From Comamonas_F sp047606565 (lineage in GTDB: Bacteria > Pseudomonadota > Gammaproteobacteria > Burkholderiales > Burkholderiaceae_C), in assembly GCA_047606565.1 (NCBI GenBank), contig JASGEH010000122.1, positions 1 to 64,000 on the forward strand: DNA of 64,000 bases. The letters run 5' to 3'. The notes below the pieces were generated by a model. That model had not been told where the DNA came from. It saw nothing but the letters and a program-made list of their open reading frames with translations, and searched no databases. The translations under genes were made by a program, and so were the position numbers. Below, piece by piece: positions 7,895 to 16,807 of this stretch (the stretch's first letter is position 1; each line of letters starts with the position of its first letter).

Positions 7895-9286
7895 TTAGGG
7901 CAAGGCCTGCCCCTGGGCGATGGCTTGCGCCAGCCGCTGTTGCGTGCGGGCGGCCTGTTCGGGGATGCCGAGTTGGGTGTAGACGCGCACCAGCGCGTGC
8001 AGCGCGATGGCGTCGTCGGGATCGCTTAGTCGGCGCAGTTCCAGGAACTGCTGGGCCGCGCGCCAGTGGCCGGCCTGGAGGGCGGCGTCTTGCTGGATTT
8101 GGGTGAAGAGGTCGCGCTGGGCGTGGCTGCCGCCGATGGCGTCGAGCTGCGGCAGGACGCTGCCGAGCAGGCGTGCCGCGTCGGCAGGGCGGCCGCGCGC
8201 GTGCGCCAGCAGGCCGTGCGCGGCCGGCAGGGTGATGTCGCGCCAGACCGGCAGGCTGTGCGCGGGGGCCTCGCGGGCTTGCCGTTGCAGGGCCTGCAGC
8301 AGTTGGTCGGCCTGGGGGCGCTGCGCGCGTGCCAGGCCGTAGAGGTATTGCAGCGAGAGGAAGGGTTGGGTGACGTCGTCGGCGCGGGCCGTCAGGTAGT
8401 CGGCGAGTGGCTGCCAGCGGTCGCCGACGTCGGCCTGGGCCAGTTCCAGACGCACCAGCAGCGAGACGGCGCCGATCTGGTCTTGCGCGTATTCGGGGAC
8501 GATGCCCCAGACGTGCCGGTCGTAGATCTGCAGGGCCCGGTCGGTGCGGCCGCGGGCGATGTAGAACAGCGCCAGGTGCCACCAGTTGTGGGTGTAGATG
8601 AAGGAGTTGAGCCCGTCCCAATGGTGGCGGACCGATTCCATAAAGCCGATGCCTTCGAGGATGCGTCCCTGCGTCAGCAGCACGTGGGCCAGCGCGTGCT
8701 GCGCCCAGGGCTCGCGCGGGTCGAGCGCCAGGGCCTGGCGCGCGGTCTGTTCGGCCTCGGCCAGCAGGTGGCATTGCTCGTAGGCGAAGGCCAGCATGCC
8801 GTGGGTCTGCGCCACGTCGGGCGCCTGGCGGCAGGCCTTGAGGCCGATGCGCAGCATGGCGGCGTGGTCGCCCCGGTTGAAGTGCAGGTACTGGGCGAGC
8901 TTGGCGGCGAAGAGGTCGCGCGGAAATGCATCGAGCAACTGCTCGGCGCTGCGCAGGGCGGCGGGGATGTCGTCGGCTATCCAGGCCTGCAGCAGGTCCA
9001 CGTGTCTTTGCACGCGGGGCGGCGCCTGGGCGGCGGTGCGGCGGGCCGCATCGAGGTGGCGGCGCGCGAGCGCGGGGGCTGCGCTGGACTCCATGAACAT
9101 GGTCAGGAAGCCCGCATAGGCGTTGACCAGCGTATCGCCGGGGGCGGCCTGGGCGGCCTCTAGGATGTGGGCGGCCTTGGGGTGGTAGGTGAGCAGGCCC
9201 TCGACGAAGTCGTTGATGGCTTGCACCAGGCCCGGCTGGCGCGCGGTTTCGGGTGCCAGGGGATTGCCCAGATAGTCCGTGGCCAT
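7895..9286 (-). CDS. Tetratricopeptide protein of the TTC38 type
   Basis: A roughly 463-residue soluble protein built of helical repeats. Segments such as YTHNWWHLALFYI, DPREPWAQHALAHVL and IGGSHAQRDLF match the TTC38-like TPR family, which is found in bacteria and animals and has no established enzyme activity. The ATG at 9286 is taken as the start; an in-frame GTG at 9304 lacks a visible ribosome site. It follows fbp closely on the same strand and is the last of a run of five minus-strand housekeeping genes. A protein-protein interaction role is the most that can be inferred. Confidence 0.85.
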   Translation of the reverse strand: MATDYLGNPLAPETARQPGLVQAINDFVEGLLTYHPKAAHILEAAQAAPGDTLVNAYAGFLTMFMESSAAPALARRHLDAARRTAAQAPPRVQRHVDLLQAWIADDIPAALRSAEQLLDAFPRDLFAAKLAQYLHFNRGDHAAMLRIGLKACRQAPDVAQTHGMLAFAYEQCHLLAEAEQTARQALALDPREPWAQHALAHVLLTQGRILEGIGFMESVRHHWDGLNSFIYTHNWWHLALFYIARGRTDRALQIYDRHVWGIVPEYAQDQIGAVSLLVRLELAQADVGDRWQPLADYLTARADDVTQPFLSLQYLYGLARAQRPQADQLLQALQRQAREAPAHSLPVWRDITLPAAHGLLAHARGRPADAARLLGSVLPQLDAIGGSHAQRDLFTQIQQDAALQAGHWRAAQQFLELRRLSDPDDAIALHALVRVYTQLGIPEQAARTQQRLAQAIAQGQALP

Positions 9287-9329
9287 GTCTTGGGCGCCTG
9301 TCACGTTCTGAGACGGTGGGGTGCCCGGA

Positions 9330-10364
9330 TCAGGCCTTGCCGGCCGGGCTGTCTTGCGCGGCCTCGGCGTAGTACTGGTTGACGCGCGCGACCTCGTTCT
9401 TCGCGCCCAGGATGACGCTGACGCGCTCGTGCAGCTTGGCTGGCTGGACGTCGAGGATGGACTGCTGGCCGTTGCTGGTGGCGCCGCCGGCCTGTTCGAC
9501 CAGCCAGCCCATGGGGTTGGCCTCGTAGAGCAGGCGCAGCTTGCCGGGCTTGCCGGGTTCGCGCTTGTCCCAGGGGTAGAGGAAGACGCCGCCGCGTGTG
9601 AGGATGCGGTGGATGTCGGTGACCATGGAGGCGACCCAGCGCATGTTGAAGTCCTTGCCGCGCGGGCCTTCCTTGCCTTGCAGCAGCTCGCCGATGTAGC
9701 GCTGGATGGTCGGGTCCCAGTGGCGCTGGTTGCTCATGTTGATGGCGAATTCCTGGGTGTCGGCCGGGATCTTGACGTCCTCGGCGGTGAGCACGAAGGA
9801 GCCCTGCTCGCGGTCGAGGGTGAACATGGCGACACCATCGCCCACGGTCAGAACCAGCGTGGTCTGGGGGCCGTAGATGCAGTAGCCGGCGGCGACCTGC
9901 TCGCGCCCGGGCTGCAGGAAGTCGTTCTCGGAGACGCCCGGGTGGTCGCCGGTCTTGCGCAGCACGCTGAAGATGGTGCCGATGCTGACGTTGATGTCGA
10001 TGTTGGAGGAGCCGTCGAGGGGGTCGAACAGCAGCAGGTATTCGCCTTGCGGGTAGCGGTTGGGCACCACGTAGATGCTGTCCATTTCCTCGCTGGCCAT
10101 GGCCGCCAGGTGGCCGCCCCATTCGTTGGCCTCGATCAGCGTGTCGTTGGCGATGACGTCGAGCTTCTTCTGCACTTCGCCTTGCACGTTCTCGCTGCCG
10201 GCGGTGCCCAGCACGTCGCCGAGCGCGCCTTTGTTGACGGCCAGGCTGATGCGCTTGCAGGCGCGCGCGACGACTTCGATGAGCAGCCGAAGCTGGGCCG
10301 GGATGTGGCCGTCGACGCGCTGCTTCTCGACGAGGTAGCGGGTCAGGGAGATCCGGGATGTCAT
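9330..10364 (-). CDS. fbp: Fructose-1,6-bisphosphatase class I
   Basis: This 344-residue enzyme hydrolyses fructose 1,6-bisphosphate to fructose 6-phosphate in gluconeogenesis in the cytoplasm. The metal- and substrate-binding motif DPLDGSSNID is present, followed by VSIGTIFSV. EFAINMSNQRHWDP and the C-terminal YEANPMGWLVEQAGG segment are also typical of class I. The ATG at 10364 is preceded by GGAGAG on the coding strand. Length is normal for the family. It lies between pepN and the TPR gene, all on the minus strand. Confidence 0.97.
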   Translation of the reverse strand: MTSRISLTRYLVEKQRVDGHIPAQLRLLIEVVARACKRISLAVNKGALGDVLGTAGSENVQGEVQKKLDVIANDTLIEANEWGGHLAAMASEEMDSIYVVPNRYPQGEYLLLFDPLDGSSNIDINVSIGTIFSVLRKTGDHPGVSENDFLQPGREQVAAGYCIYGPQTTLVLTVGDGVAMFTLDREQGSFVLTAEDVKIPADTQEFAINMSNQRHWDPTIQRYIGELLQGKEGPRGKDFNMRWVASMVTDIHRILTRGGVFLYPWDKREPGKPGKLRLLYEANPMGWLVEQAGGATSNGQQSILDVQPAKLHERVSVILGAKNEVARVNQYYAEAAQDSPAGKA

Positions 10365-10423
10365 GGTTGCACTCTCCAAAGTTGAAAGACGGTGGGCGTG
10401 TGGGCCTCAGGTGCTCGGACGCT

Positions 10424-13138
10424 TCAGTCGGCCAACGCGCGCGAGACGACTTCGCGCACGTCGCGGCTCAGGTCGGCCTTGGCGGCGACGCGCCGCAGGG
10501 CTTCCTCGGCGGCGTGGCGGTAGGGCTGGGCGAGTTTCTTCCAGCGGTCGAGCGCGCGCGCCAGGCGGGCGGCGACCTGCGGGTTGATGGCGTCGAGCGC
10601 GGCCACCTGTTCAGCCCAGAACACGTAGCCGGCGGCGTCGGCGCGGTGGAAGGCGCCGGGGTTGGCGCTGCAGTAGCTGAAGATCAGGCTGCGCGCGCGG
10701 TTGGGGTTGCGCAGGCTGAAGTCGGGGTGCTTGAGAAGCTGGCGCACGGCGGGCAGCACGTCGCCGCCGCGGTCGCTGCGGCCGGCCTGCAGGGCGAACC
10801 ATTTGTCGATGACCAGCGCCTCGTCCTTGAACAGCGCGTGGAAGCGCGCCAGCGCCGGCTGGGCCAGTTCGTGGCCGGCGCCCAGCAGCGCGACCAGGGC
10901 GTTCTGGCGGTCGGTCATATTGCCGGCGTCCTTGAAGCGCTGGTAGGCGCGGCCGGGCCAGACCGCGTCGCCGCTGCGGCGCGCGGCCAGCACCAGCATG
11001 GACAGCGCCAGGCCGGCAAGCGCGCGGCGGCCGCTGGAGACCGGGTCGGGGCGGTAGGCGCCGTTGTCGTGGTGCGCCTCGTAGGCCCACAGCCAGTCGT
11101 CGTGGAGCGCGTGGGCGAGCTGCTCGCGCAGCGCCTCGCGCACGGCATGCACGCGCTGCGGGTCGATTTCGTCGAGCTGGTCGGCGATGTAGCTCTCGGA
11201 GGGCAGGGTCAGCGCCAGTTCCTTGAAGGCGGCGTCGAGCCGGTCGTCGCGCAGCAGGTCGCGCAGGGCGTCGAGGTAGGGCGCGTCGAGCGTGATGGCG
11301 TCGGCGGCATCGGCCGAGGCGATGGCCGCCAGCAGCCGGCGCAGCGACAGGCGCTGGCTGGCTTCCCAGCGGTTGAAGGGGTCGCTGTCGTGGCGCAGCA
11401 GCGCCAGCAGTTGCGCGTCGCTGTAGTCGTAGTCGAGCACGACCGGGGCGCTGAAGCCGCGCAGCAGCGAGGGCACCGGCTCCTGCGCGATGCCGGTGTA
11501 GGTGATGCGGCTTTCGGCCTCGGTCAGCACCAGGGTCTGCTGGTGGCTGTCGTGGCCGTCGGCGTGGGCCACGGCGATGTCCTGCGCGTTGGCGTGCAGG
11601 GCCACGGGCTGGCCGTCGGCGCCGATCAGGCCGAGCGTGACCGGGATCACGGCGGGCTGCTTGCCGGGCTGGCCGGGCGTGGCCGGAACCTGCTGCGTGA
11701 AGGTCAGCGTGTAGCTTTGCGCGCTGGCGTCGTAGTGCGACCGGACCGCCAGGCGCGGCGTGCCGGCCTGGCTGTACCAGCGCTTGAACTGCGGCAGCAG
11801 GCGCGCGAGCGGGCTGTCGGGGTTGGCGTCGGCGATGGCCTGGGCGAAGTCGTCGCAGGTCACGGCCTGGCCGTCGAAGCGCTCGAAGTACAGCGTGATG
11901 CCCCGCTCGAAGCCGGCGCGGCCGACCAGGGTCTGCATCATGCGCACCACTTCGGCGCCTTTTTCGTAGATGGTGACGGTGTAGAAGTTGTTGATCTCGA
12001 CGTAGCTGTCGGGCCGCACCGGGTGGGCCATGGGGCCGGCGTCCTCGGGGAACTGGGCGGTGCGCAGCACGCGCACGTCCTCGATGCGCTTGACGGCGCG
12101 GGCGCTGGCGCTGCCAGCCAGGTCCATGCTGAATTCCTGGTCGCGGAAGACGGTCAGGCCCTCTTTCAGGCTCAACTGGAACCAGTCGCGGCAGGTGACG
12201 CGGTTGCCGCTCCAGTTGTGGAAGTACTCGTGGCCGACCACGCTTTCGATGTTGGCGAAGTCGACATCGGTGGCGGTGGCCGGGTTGGCCAGCACGTACT
12301 TGGTGTTGAAGATGTTGAGGCCCTTGTTCTCCATGGCGCCCATGTTGAAGTCGCTGGTGGCGACGATCATGAAGCGTTCCAGGTCCAGTGGCAGGCCGAA
12401 GCGGGCCTCGTCCCACAGCACCGAGTGGACCAGCGAGGCCATGGCGTGCTCGGTCTTGTCGAGGTCGCCCGGGCGCACGTAGACCTGCAGCAGGTGCTCG
12501 GTGCCCGAGCGTGCGCGGATGCGCTGCTCGCGCGCGACCAGGGCGCCGGCGACCAGCGCGAACAGGTAGCAGGGCTTCTTGAACGGATCGACCCACTTGG
12601 CGTAGTGGCGGCCGGCCTCCAGCTCGCCGCTGTCGACCAGGTTGCCGTTGGACAGCAGCACCGGGTATTTGGCCTTGTCGGCGCGCAGGGTGACGGTGTA
12701 GCTGGCCATCACGTCCGGGCGGTCGAGGAAGTAGGTGATGCGGCGGAAGCCCTCGGCTTCACATTGCGTGAAGAAGGCGTCCTGGCTCACGTACAGGCCC
12801 ATGAGCTTGGTGTTCTTGGCCGGGCTGCAGGTGGTGAAGATCTCCAGCTCGAAGCTGCCCTCGGCGGGCAGGTTGTCGAGCACCAGTTGCTGGCCTTCCA
12901 TGCGGAAGGAGGCGGACTGGCCGTTGACCAGCACGCGCGCCAGGTTCAGGTCCTCGCCGTCGAGCTTGAGCGGCTGCGCCGGCACCTCGGCATTGCGGCG
13001 CAGCGTCATGCGGTTGACCACGCGGGTCTTGGCCGGGTCGAGGTCGAAGGCCAGGTCGACCGTGTCGATCCAGTAGGGGGTGGCCGTGTAGTCCTCGCGC
13101 CGGATGGCGACAGGCTGTCCCAGTTCGTCACGCAACAT
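10424..13138 (-). CDS. pepN: Aminopeptidase N (M1 zinc metallopeptidase)
   Basis: A 904-residue cytoplasmic M1-family aminopeptidase that removes N-terminal residues from peptides. The exopeptidase motif GAMEN is at about residue 265 and the zinc site HEYFHNW at about 300. The third zinc ligand, Glu, lies in LSLKEGLTVFRDQEF. The C-terminal half is the long helical domain typical of bacterial PepN. The ATG at 13138 starts inside the end of the HAD gene (11-base overlap), which supports translational coupling. The high-GC sequence creates very long open frames on the opposite strand and beyond the true start; these are not genes. Confidence 0.97.
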   Translation of the reverse strand: MLRDELGQPVAIRREDYTATPYWIDTVDLAFDLDPAKTRVVNRMTLRRNAEVPAQPLKLDGEDLNLARVLVNGQSASFRMEGQQLVLDNLPAEGSFELEIFTTCSPAKNTKLMGLYVSQDAFFTQCEAEGFRRITYFLDRPDVMASYTVTLRADKAKYPVLLSNGNLVDSGELEAGRHYAKWVDPFKKPCYLFALVAGALVAREQRIRARSGTEHLLQVYVRPGDLDKTEHAMASLVHSVLWDEARFGLPLDLERFMIVATSDFNMGAMENKGLNIFNTKYVLANPATATDVDFANIESVVGHEYFHNWSGNRVTCRDWFQLSLKEGLTVFRDQEFSMDLAGSASARAVKRIEDVRVLRTAQFPEDAGPMAHPVRPDSYVEINNFYTVTIYEKGAEVVRMMQTLVGRAGFERGITLYFERFDGQAVTCDDFAQAIADANPDSPLARLLPQFKRWYSQAGTPRLAVRSHYDASAQSYTLTFTQQVPATPGQPGKQPAVIPVTLGLIGADGQPVALHANAQDIAVAHADGHDSHQQTLVLTEAESRITYTGIAQEPVPSLLRGFSAPVVLDYDYSDAQLLALLRHDSDPFNRWEASQRLSLRRLLAAIASADAADAITLDAPYLDALRDLLRDDRLDAAFKELALTLPSESYIADQLDEIDPQRVHAVREALREQLAHALHDDWLWAYEAHHDNGAYRPDPVSSGRRALAGLALSMLVLAARRSGDAVWPGRAYQRFKDAGNMTDRQNALVALLGAGHELAQPALARFHALFKDEALVIDKWFALQAGRSDRGGDVLPAVRQLLKHPDFSLRNPNRARSLIFSYCSANPGAFHRADAAGYVFWAEQVAALDAINPQVAARLARALDRWKKLAQPYRHAAEEALRRVAAKADLSRDVREVVSRALAD

Positions 13139-13814
13139 CAAGAGTCTCCAGGAAGGGGCGAGCGAGCAGCTCGCGGAAATCGGTGATGGCGGCCAGCACG
13201 TGCGGGCCCGCCAGTTCTTCGGCGGTATGGGTGGTGCAGACGGCCACGGCCCGCATGCCGGCGCGGCGCGCGGCTTCGATGCCGTAGGGGGCGTCCTCGA
13301 ACACCAGGCAGTGCGCCGGCGCCACGCCCAGCCGCTCGGCCGCGGCCAGGAAGATGGCCGGGTCGGGCTTGCCCGGCAGGCCCTCGTCGCCGCCGACCAC
13401 GGCCTGGGCCGGCGGCTCCAGCCGCAGGCGTTCGAGCGCGAAGGCCAGGTTGGCCTGGTTGCCGGCCGAGCCCACGCCGATCTTGAGGCCATGCGCGGCG
13501 GCGCGCGCCGCGAACTCGGTCACGCCCGCGACGGCCTGGAAGTCCTGCGCGAACAGCTCGCGGTAGATGGCTTCCTTCTCGTCGTTGAGCGGCTGCGCCT
13601 CGGCCTCGGTGAACTCGCGCCCGAACATCGCGCTCACGCACTCGCGGCCATTGCGGCCGTTGATGCGCGCCAGAAAGGCCACCGGGTCGCCGATGGGCTG
13701 GCCGTGGCGCTGCGCGAACACCTGCCAGGCCCGCAGGTGGGTGGGCAGCGAGTGGATCATGGTGCCATCCATGTCGAAGATGATGGCGCGGACGGAGGGG
13801 GCGGACAGAGTCAT
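13128..13814 (-). CDS. HAD-superfamily hydrolase, beta-phosphoglucomutase-like
   Basis: A 228-residue phosphatase-fold protein. The nucleophile motif is FDMDGT (D14 and D16), the second motif is around GSAGN, the lysine is in LPGKPDP, and the acidic motif is VFEDAPYGIEAA. The four-helix cap lies between motifs I and II. Members of this group remove phosphate from small sugar phosphates or phosphoglycolate; the exact substrate is not predictable. Its stop overlaps the start of pepN, and prfB lies 37 bases upstream, so the genes are probably co-transcribed. Confidence 0.92.
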   Translation of the reverse strand: MTLSAPSVRAIIFDMDGTMIHSLPTHLRAWQVFAQRHGQPIGDPVAFLARINGRNGRECVSAMFGREFTEAEAQPLNDEKEAIYRELFAQDFQAVAGVTEFAARAAAHGLKIGVGSAGNQANLAFALERLRLEPPAQAVVGGDEGLPGKPDPAIFLAAAERLGVAPAHCLVFEDAPYGIEAARRAGMRAVAVCTTHTAEELAGPHVLAAITDFRELLARPFLETLDVA

Positions 13815-13851
13815 CGGCGGCAGGATGGGTCGGGCGGTTGGAACAGGCGTC

Positions 13852-14956
13852 TCAGACGCCTTGCTTGAGCGAGGCTTCGATGAAGGGGTCGAGGTCGCCG
13901 TCGAGCACCTTCTGGGTGTTGGAGATTTCGACGTTGGTGCGCAAGTCCTTGATGCGGCTGGAGTCCAGCACGTAGCTGCGGATCTGGTGGCCCCAGCCGA
14001 CGTCGGTCTTGCTGTCTTCGAGCTTTTGCTGCTCGTCCATGCGCTTGCGCATCTCGTAGTCGTACAGGCGCGAGCGCAGGCGCTGCCAGGCGACGTCGCG
14101 GTTGCTGTGCTGGCTGCGGCTGTCCTGACATTGCACGACGATGCCGGTCGGGATGTGCGTCAGGCGCACCGCCGAGTCGGTCTTGTTGATGTGCTGGCCG
14201 CCCGCGCCCGAGGCCCGGTAGGTGTCGGTACGCACGTCTGAGGGGTCGATGTTGACCTCGAAGCTGTCGTCGATCTCGGGCGAGACGAAGACGCTGGCGA
14301 AGCTGGTGTGGCGACCGCCCGAGGAGTCGAAGGGCGACTTGCGTACCAGCCGGTGCACGCCGGTCTCGGTGCGCAGCAGGCCGTAGGCGTATTCGCCCTC
14401 GATCTTGATCGAGGCGCTCTTGATGCCGGCCACGTCGCCCGGCGTTTCTTCGTCGACCGTGACCTTGAAGCCCTTGCGCTCGGCGTACTTCAGGTACTGG
14501 CGCAGCAGCATGCTGGCCCAGTCGCAGGCCTCGGTGCCGCCGGCGCCGGCCTGGATGTCCAGGAAGGCGTTGTTGGGGTCGGCGGGCTGGCTGAACATGC
14601 GGCGGAACTCCAGCTTCTCGACCTCGGCGGCGAGCTTGGCGGCTTCCTCGGCAATCGTCTGCAGGCCGGCCTCGTCGCCGTCGGCGCGGCTCATCTCATA
14701 GAGCTCGGCGTTGTCGGCCAGCTCACGCGTGAGCTCGTCGATCACCAGCACCACGGCTTCGAGCGACTTCTTTTCCTTGCCCAGTTCCTGGGCGCGCTTG
14801 GGGTCGTTCCAGACCGTCGGGTCTTCGAGGGCGGCGTTGACGTCTTCTAGTTTGCGTTGCTTGTTGTCGTAGTCAAAGATACCCCCGTAGCTCGGCGGTG
14901 CGAGCCTGGAGGTCTTCGAGCTGGCTGCCAATCTGGTTGATGCGTTCTGCGTCCAT
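13852..14956 (-). CDS. prfB: Peptide chain release factor 2 (programmed +1 frameshift)
   Basis: RF2 releases completed proteins at UGA and UAA codons. Translation begins at the ATG at 14956 (MDAERINQIGSQLED), reaches an in-frame TGA as codon 28, and must shift +1 to continue. The full product is about 367 residues, normal for RF2. The stop-codon recognition motif SPF lies in KSPFDSSGGRH, and the catalytic GGQ in ASGAGGQHINKTDS. The frameshift is the known autoregulatory device: low RF2 lets ribosomes pause at UGA and slip. It should not be annotated as a broken gene. No lysS follows it, unlike in many bacteria. Confidence 0.97.
14872..14888 (-). other. RF2 +1 frameshift site
   Basis: The coding-strand sequence ACGGGGGTATCTTTGAC combines an internal Shine-Dalgarno-like GGGGG, the slippery CTT-T and the in-frame TGA followed by C. 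This matches the classical prfB recoding signal. The zero frame ends ...ELRGYL-stop, and after the shift the protein continues DYDNKQRK. Confidence 0.97.
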
Positions 14957-15156
14957 GGTGCGGTCTTTCCAAATTCTGTGGGGGAGCGGGGGCCAGGCGG
15001 CGCACAGCGGCGGCGCTGGCCAGCGGCAAAGCCCCGGATTGTCCCATGCCTGGACCGGGGCATCGGGCTATCGCGCATCATAGGGATACGGCTGCCGGCA
15101 TGCCGCGCTGACTCGCTCTACACTGGGCGGCTGTTCCGAGAAAACTGTATCCATCC

Positions 15157-16233
15157 ATGACCGAATTTTCCAAGGTCCGCCTGGGCCAGAGCGATTTGCA
15201 GGTGGCCCCGATCTGCCTGGGCACCATGACGTTTGGCGAACAGGTGGACGAGCCCACCGCCTTCGCCATCCTGGACCGCGCGCTGGCGCGCGGGGTCGAT
15301 TTCCTGGACACCGCCGAGATGTACGCCGTGCCCGCGCGCGCCCAGACCTACGGCGCGACCGAGCGCATCCTGGGCCACTGGTTCGCCAGCCGCCCGGGCG
15401 CGCGCGAGCGGGTGGTGCTGGCCTCCAAGGTGGCCGGCCCCTCGCGTGGCTACGACTGGATCCGTGGTGGCAGCCGCAACCTGACCCAGGCCGACATCGT
15501 GGGCGCCTGCGACGACAGCCTGCGCCGCCTGCAGACCGACCGCATCGACCTCTACCAGATCCACTGGCCGGTGCGCGCGGTGCCGGCCTTCGGCCGCGTC
15601 TATTTCGACCCGGCGGAAGACGACGCGGCGCTGTCGTCCCTGCACGAGCAACTGCTGGGGCTGGAAAAGCTGGTGAAGGCGGGCAAGGTGCGCGCCATCG
15701 GCTTGTCCAACGAGACGCCCTACGGCGTCATGGAATTCGTGCGCCTGGCCGAGCAGCACGGCCTGCCGCGCGTGGCGACCGTGCAAAACCCCTATTGCCT
15801 GGTCAACCGCAGCGTGGACAACGCCTTGGACGAAGTGTTGCACCGGCTGGACGTGTCGCTGCTGGCCTATTCGCCGCTGGGCTTCGGCCTGCTGACCGGC
15901 AAATACGACGCCAGCGGCCTGACCGGGCCGGACGCGCCGGCCGGCGCCCGCATCGCGGCCTACGAATCGGTGCGCCGCCAGCGCTGGGGCCGGCCCGAGG
16001 CGCTGGCCGCCGCGCGCCTGTACAACGCCCTGGCGCGCGAGCACGGCCTCACGCCCACGCAACTGGCGCTGGCCTTCTGCTACACGCGCTGGTCGGTGCG
16101 CAGCACCATCATCGGCGTGACCAGCGTGGCCCAGCTCGACGAGGATCTGGATGCCTGGGGCACCGTGCTTTCGCCCGAACTGCGGGCCGCCATTGACGCC
16201 ATCCGCTGGTCGCACCGCGATCCGGCGGTCTAG
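15157..16233 (+). CDS. Aldo/keto reductase, Tas type
   Basis: A 358-residue NADP(H)-dependent oxidoreductase with a TIM-barrel fold. The catalytic tetrad is visible as D51, Y56, K91 and H136 (QIHWPVR). The stretch FGEQVDEPTAFAILDRAL and the insertion after the active-site tyrosine resemble E. coli Tas. It reduces aldehydes or ketones; the physiological substrate is unknown. It is a single gene divergent from prfB and convergent with the Rieske operon, so no operon context helps. The 200-base gap to prfB must hold both promoters. Confidence 0.93.
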   Translation: MTEFSKVRLGQSDLQVAPICLGTMTFGEQVDEPTAFAILDRALARGVDFLDTAEMYAVPARAQTYGATERILGHWFASRPGARERVVLASKVAGPSRGYDWIRGGSRNLTQADIVGACDDSLRRLQTDRIDLYQIHWPVRAVPAFGRVYFDPAEDDAALSSLHEQLLGLEKLVKAGKVRAIGLSNETPYGVMEFVRLAEQHGLPRVATVQNPYCLVNRSVDNALDEVLHRLDVSLLAYSPLGFGLLTGKYDASGLTGPDAPAGARIAAYESVRRQRWGRPEALAAARLYNALAREHGLTPTQLALAFCYTRWSVRSTIIGVTSVAQLDEDLDAWGTVLSPELRAAIDAIRWSHRDPAV

Positions 16234-16306
16234 TCGGGGCCATCAGAACGGCCATCGCGATCCACGCGAGCACCAGGGGGAATCTGCTCTCTTGCGGGTC
16301 CTCCTG

Positions 16307-16807
16307 TCAGAACGGGATGGCTAATGGCGTAAAGCTTGCATCGGCATTGATCAGTTCGACCTTCTTATAGCGAATGCGCAGTTGATCGCCTTCACGTGCC
16401 AGTTGGTGCGTGGCTCTGGCGGCGAAAAAGCGCTGGTGGCTTTTCCTGTAGTCGGCAACCAGCAACGCCGATGAGACTTCGGCGGTTGTCTGGGTCTGCT
16501 TTTCGATGCGCACGTTGCTGACGAGCCTGATGGTGCGTGAAGGCGGCGACTGCACGTGGATGTCCGGGTGGCGCAGGCGCGCGATGCGGTTGCCCATGAG
16601 TTCGCGGTCGTCGAAGAAAATGGACACTTCGGTGTAGGGGTCGGCCTGGCCGGGGCGGGCGGGAACCCAGTACTCGGCATCCTCGGTGTAGAGGGCCTGC
16701 CAATCTTCGAAGTGGCGTTCGTCGAGCAGGCGTGCTTCGAGGTAGAGGAAGTCTTCGACATCGTTGCGCGAGAGTGCAGGCCGGGCGGCGGTCAGGGAAT
16801 CGCTCAT
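16307..16807 (-). CDS. Aromatic-ring-hydroxylating dioxygenase beta subunit
   Basis: A 166-residue protein of the NTF2-like small-subunit family of ring-hydroxylating oxygenases. It has the usual YLEARLLDERHFEDW start and a central EYWVPAR motif. The beta subunit has no cofactor and is structural in the alpha3-beta3 oxygenase. Its ATG overlaps the stop of the alpha-subunit gene (ATGA), so the two are translationally coupled and surely form one enzyme. It is the last gene of the minus-strand operon that begins at 21756. No ferredoxin or reductase gene follows; the next gene is the convergent aldo/keto reductase. Confidence 0.93.
   Translation of the reverse strand: MSDSLTAARPALSRNDVEDFLYLEARLLDERHFEDWQALYTEDAEYWVPARPGQADPYTEVSIFFDDRELMGNRIARLRHPDIHVQSPPSRTIRLVSNVRIEKQTQTTAEVSSALLVADYRKSHQRFFAARATHQLAREGDQLRIRYKKVELINADASFTPLAIPF

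Noticed and set aside
6612..8774. A 720-codon minus-strand frame that would fuse the binding protein to an upstream domain
   Set aside because: The upstream part overlaps the TPR gene in another frame and has shadow-like Arg/Ala/Pro composition; a signal peptide starts at 7721, so the real protein begins there.
10358..13186. A 942-codon open frame on the plus strand opposite pepN
   Set aside because: It is antisense to a clear M1 aminopeptidase with intact zinc motifs; its Val/Gly/Gln-rich translation is the usual shadow of high-GC coding DNA.
14872..15081. Reading prfB as one frame starting at 15081
   Set aside because: The N-terminus of that frame is not RF2-like; the ATG at 14956 with the programmed frameshift gives the correct protein.
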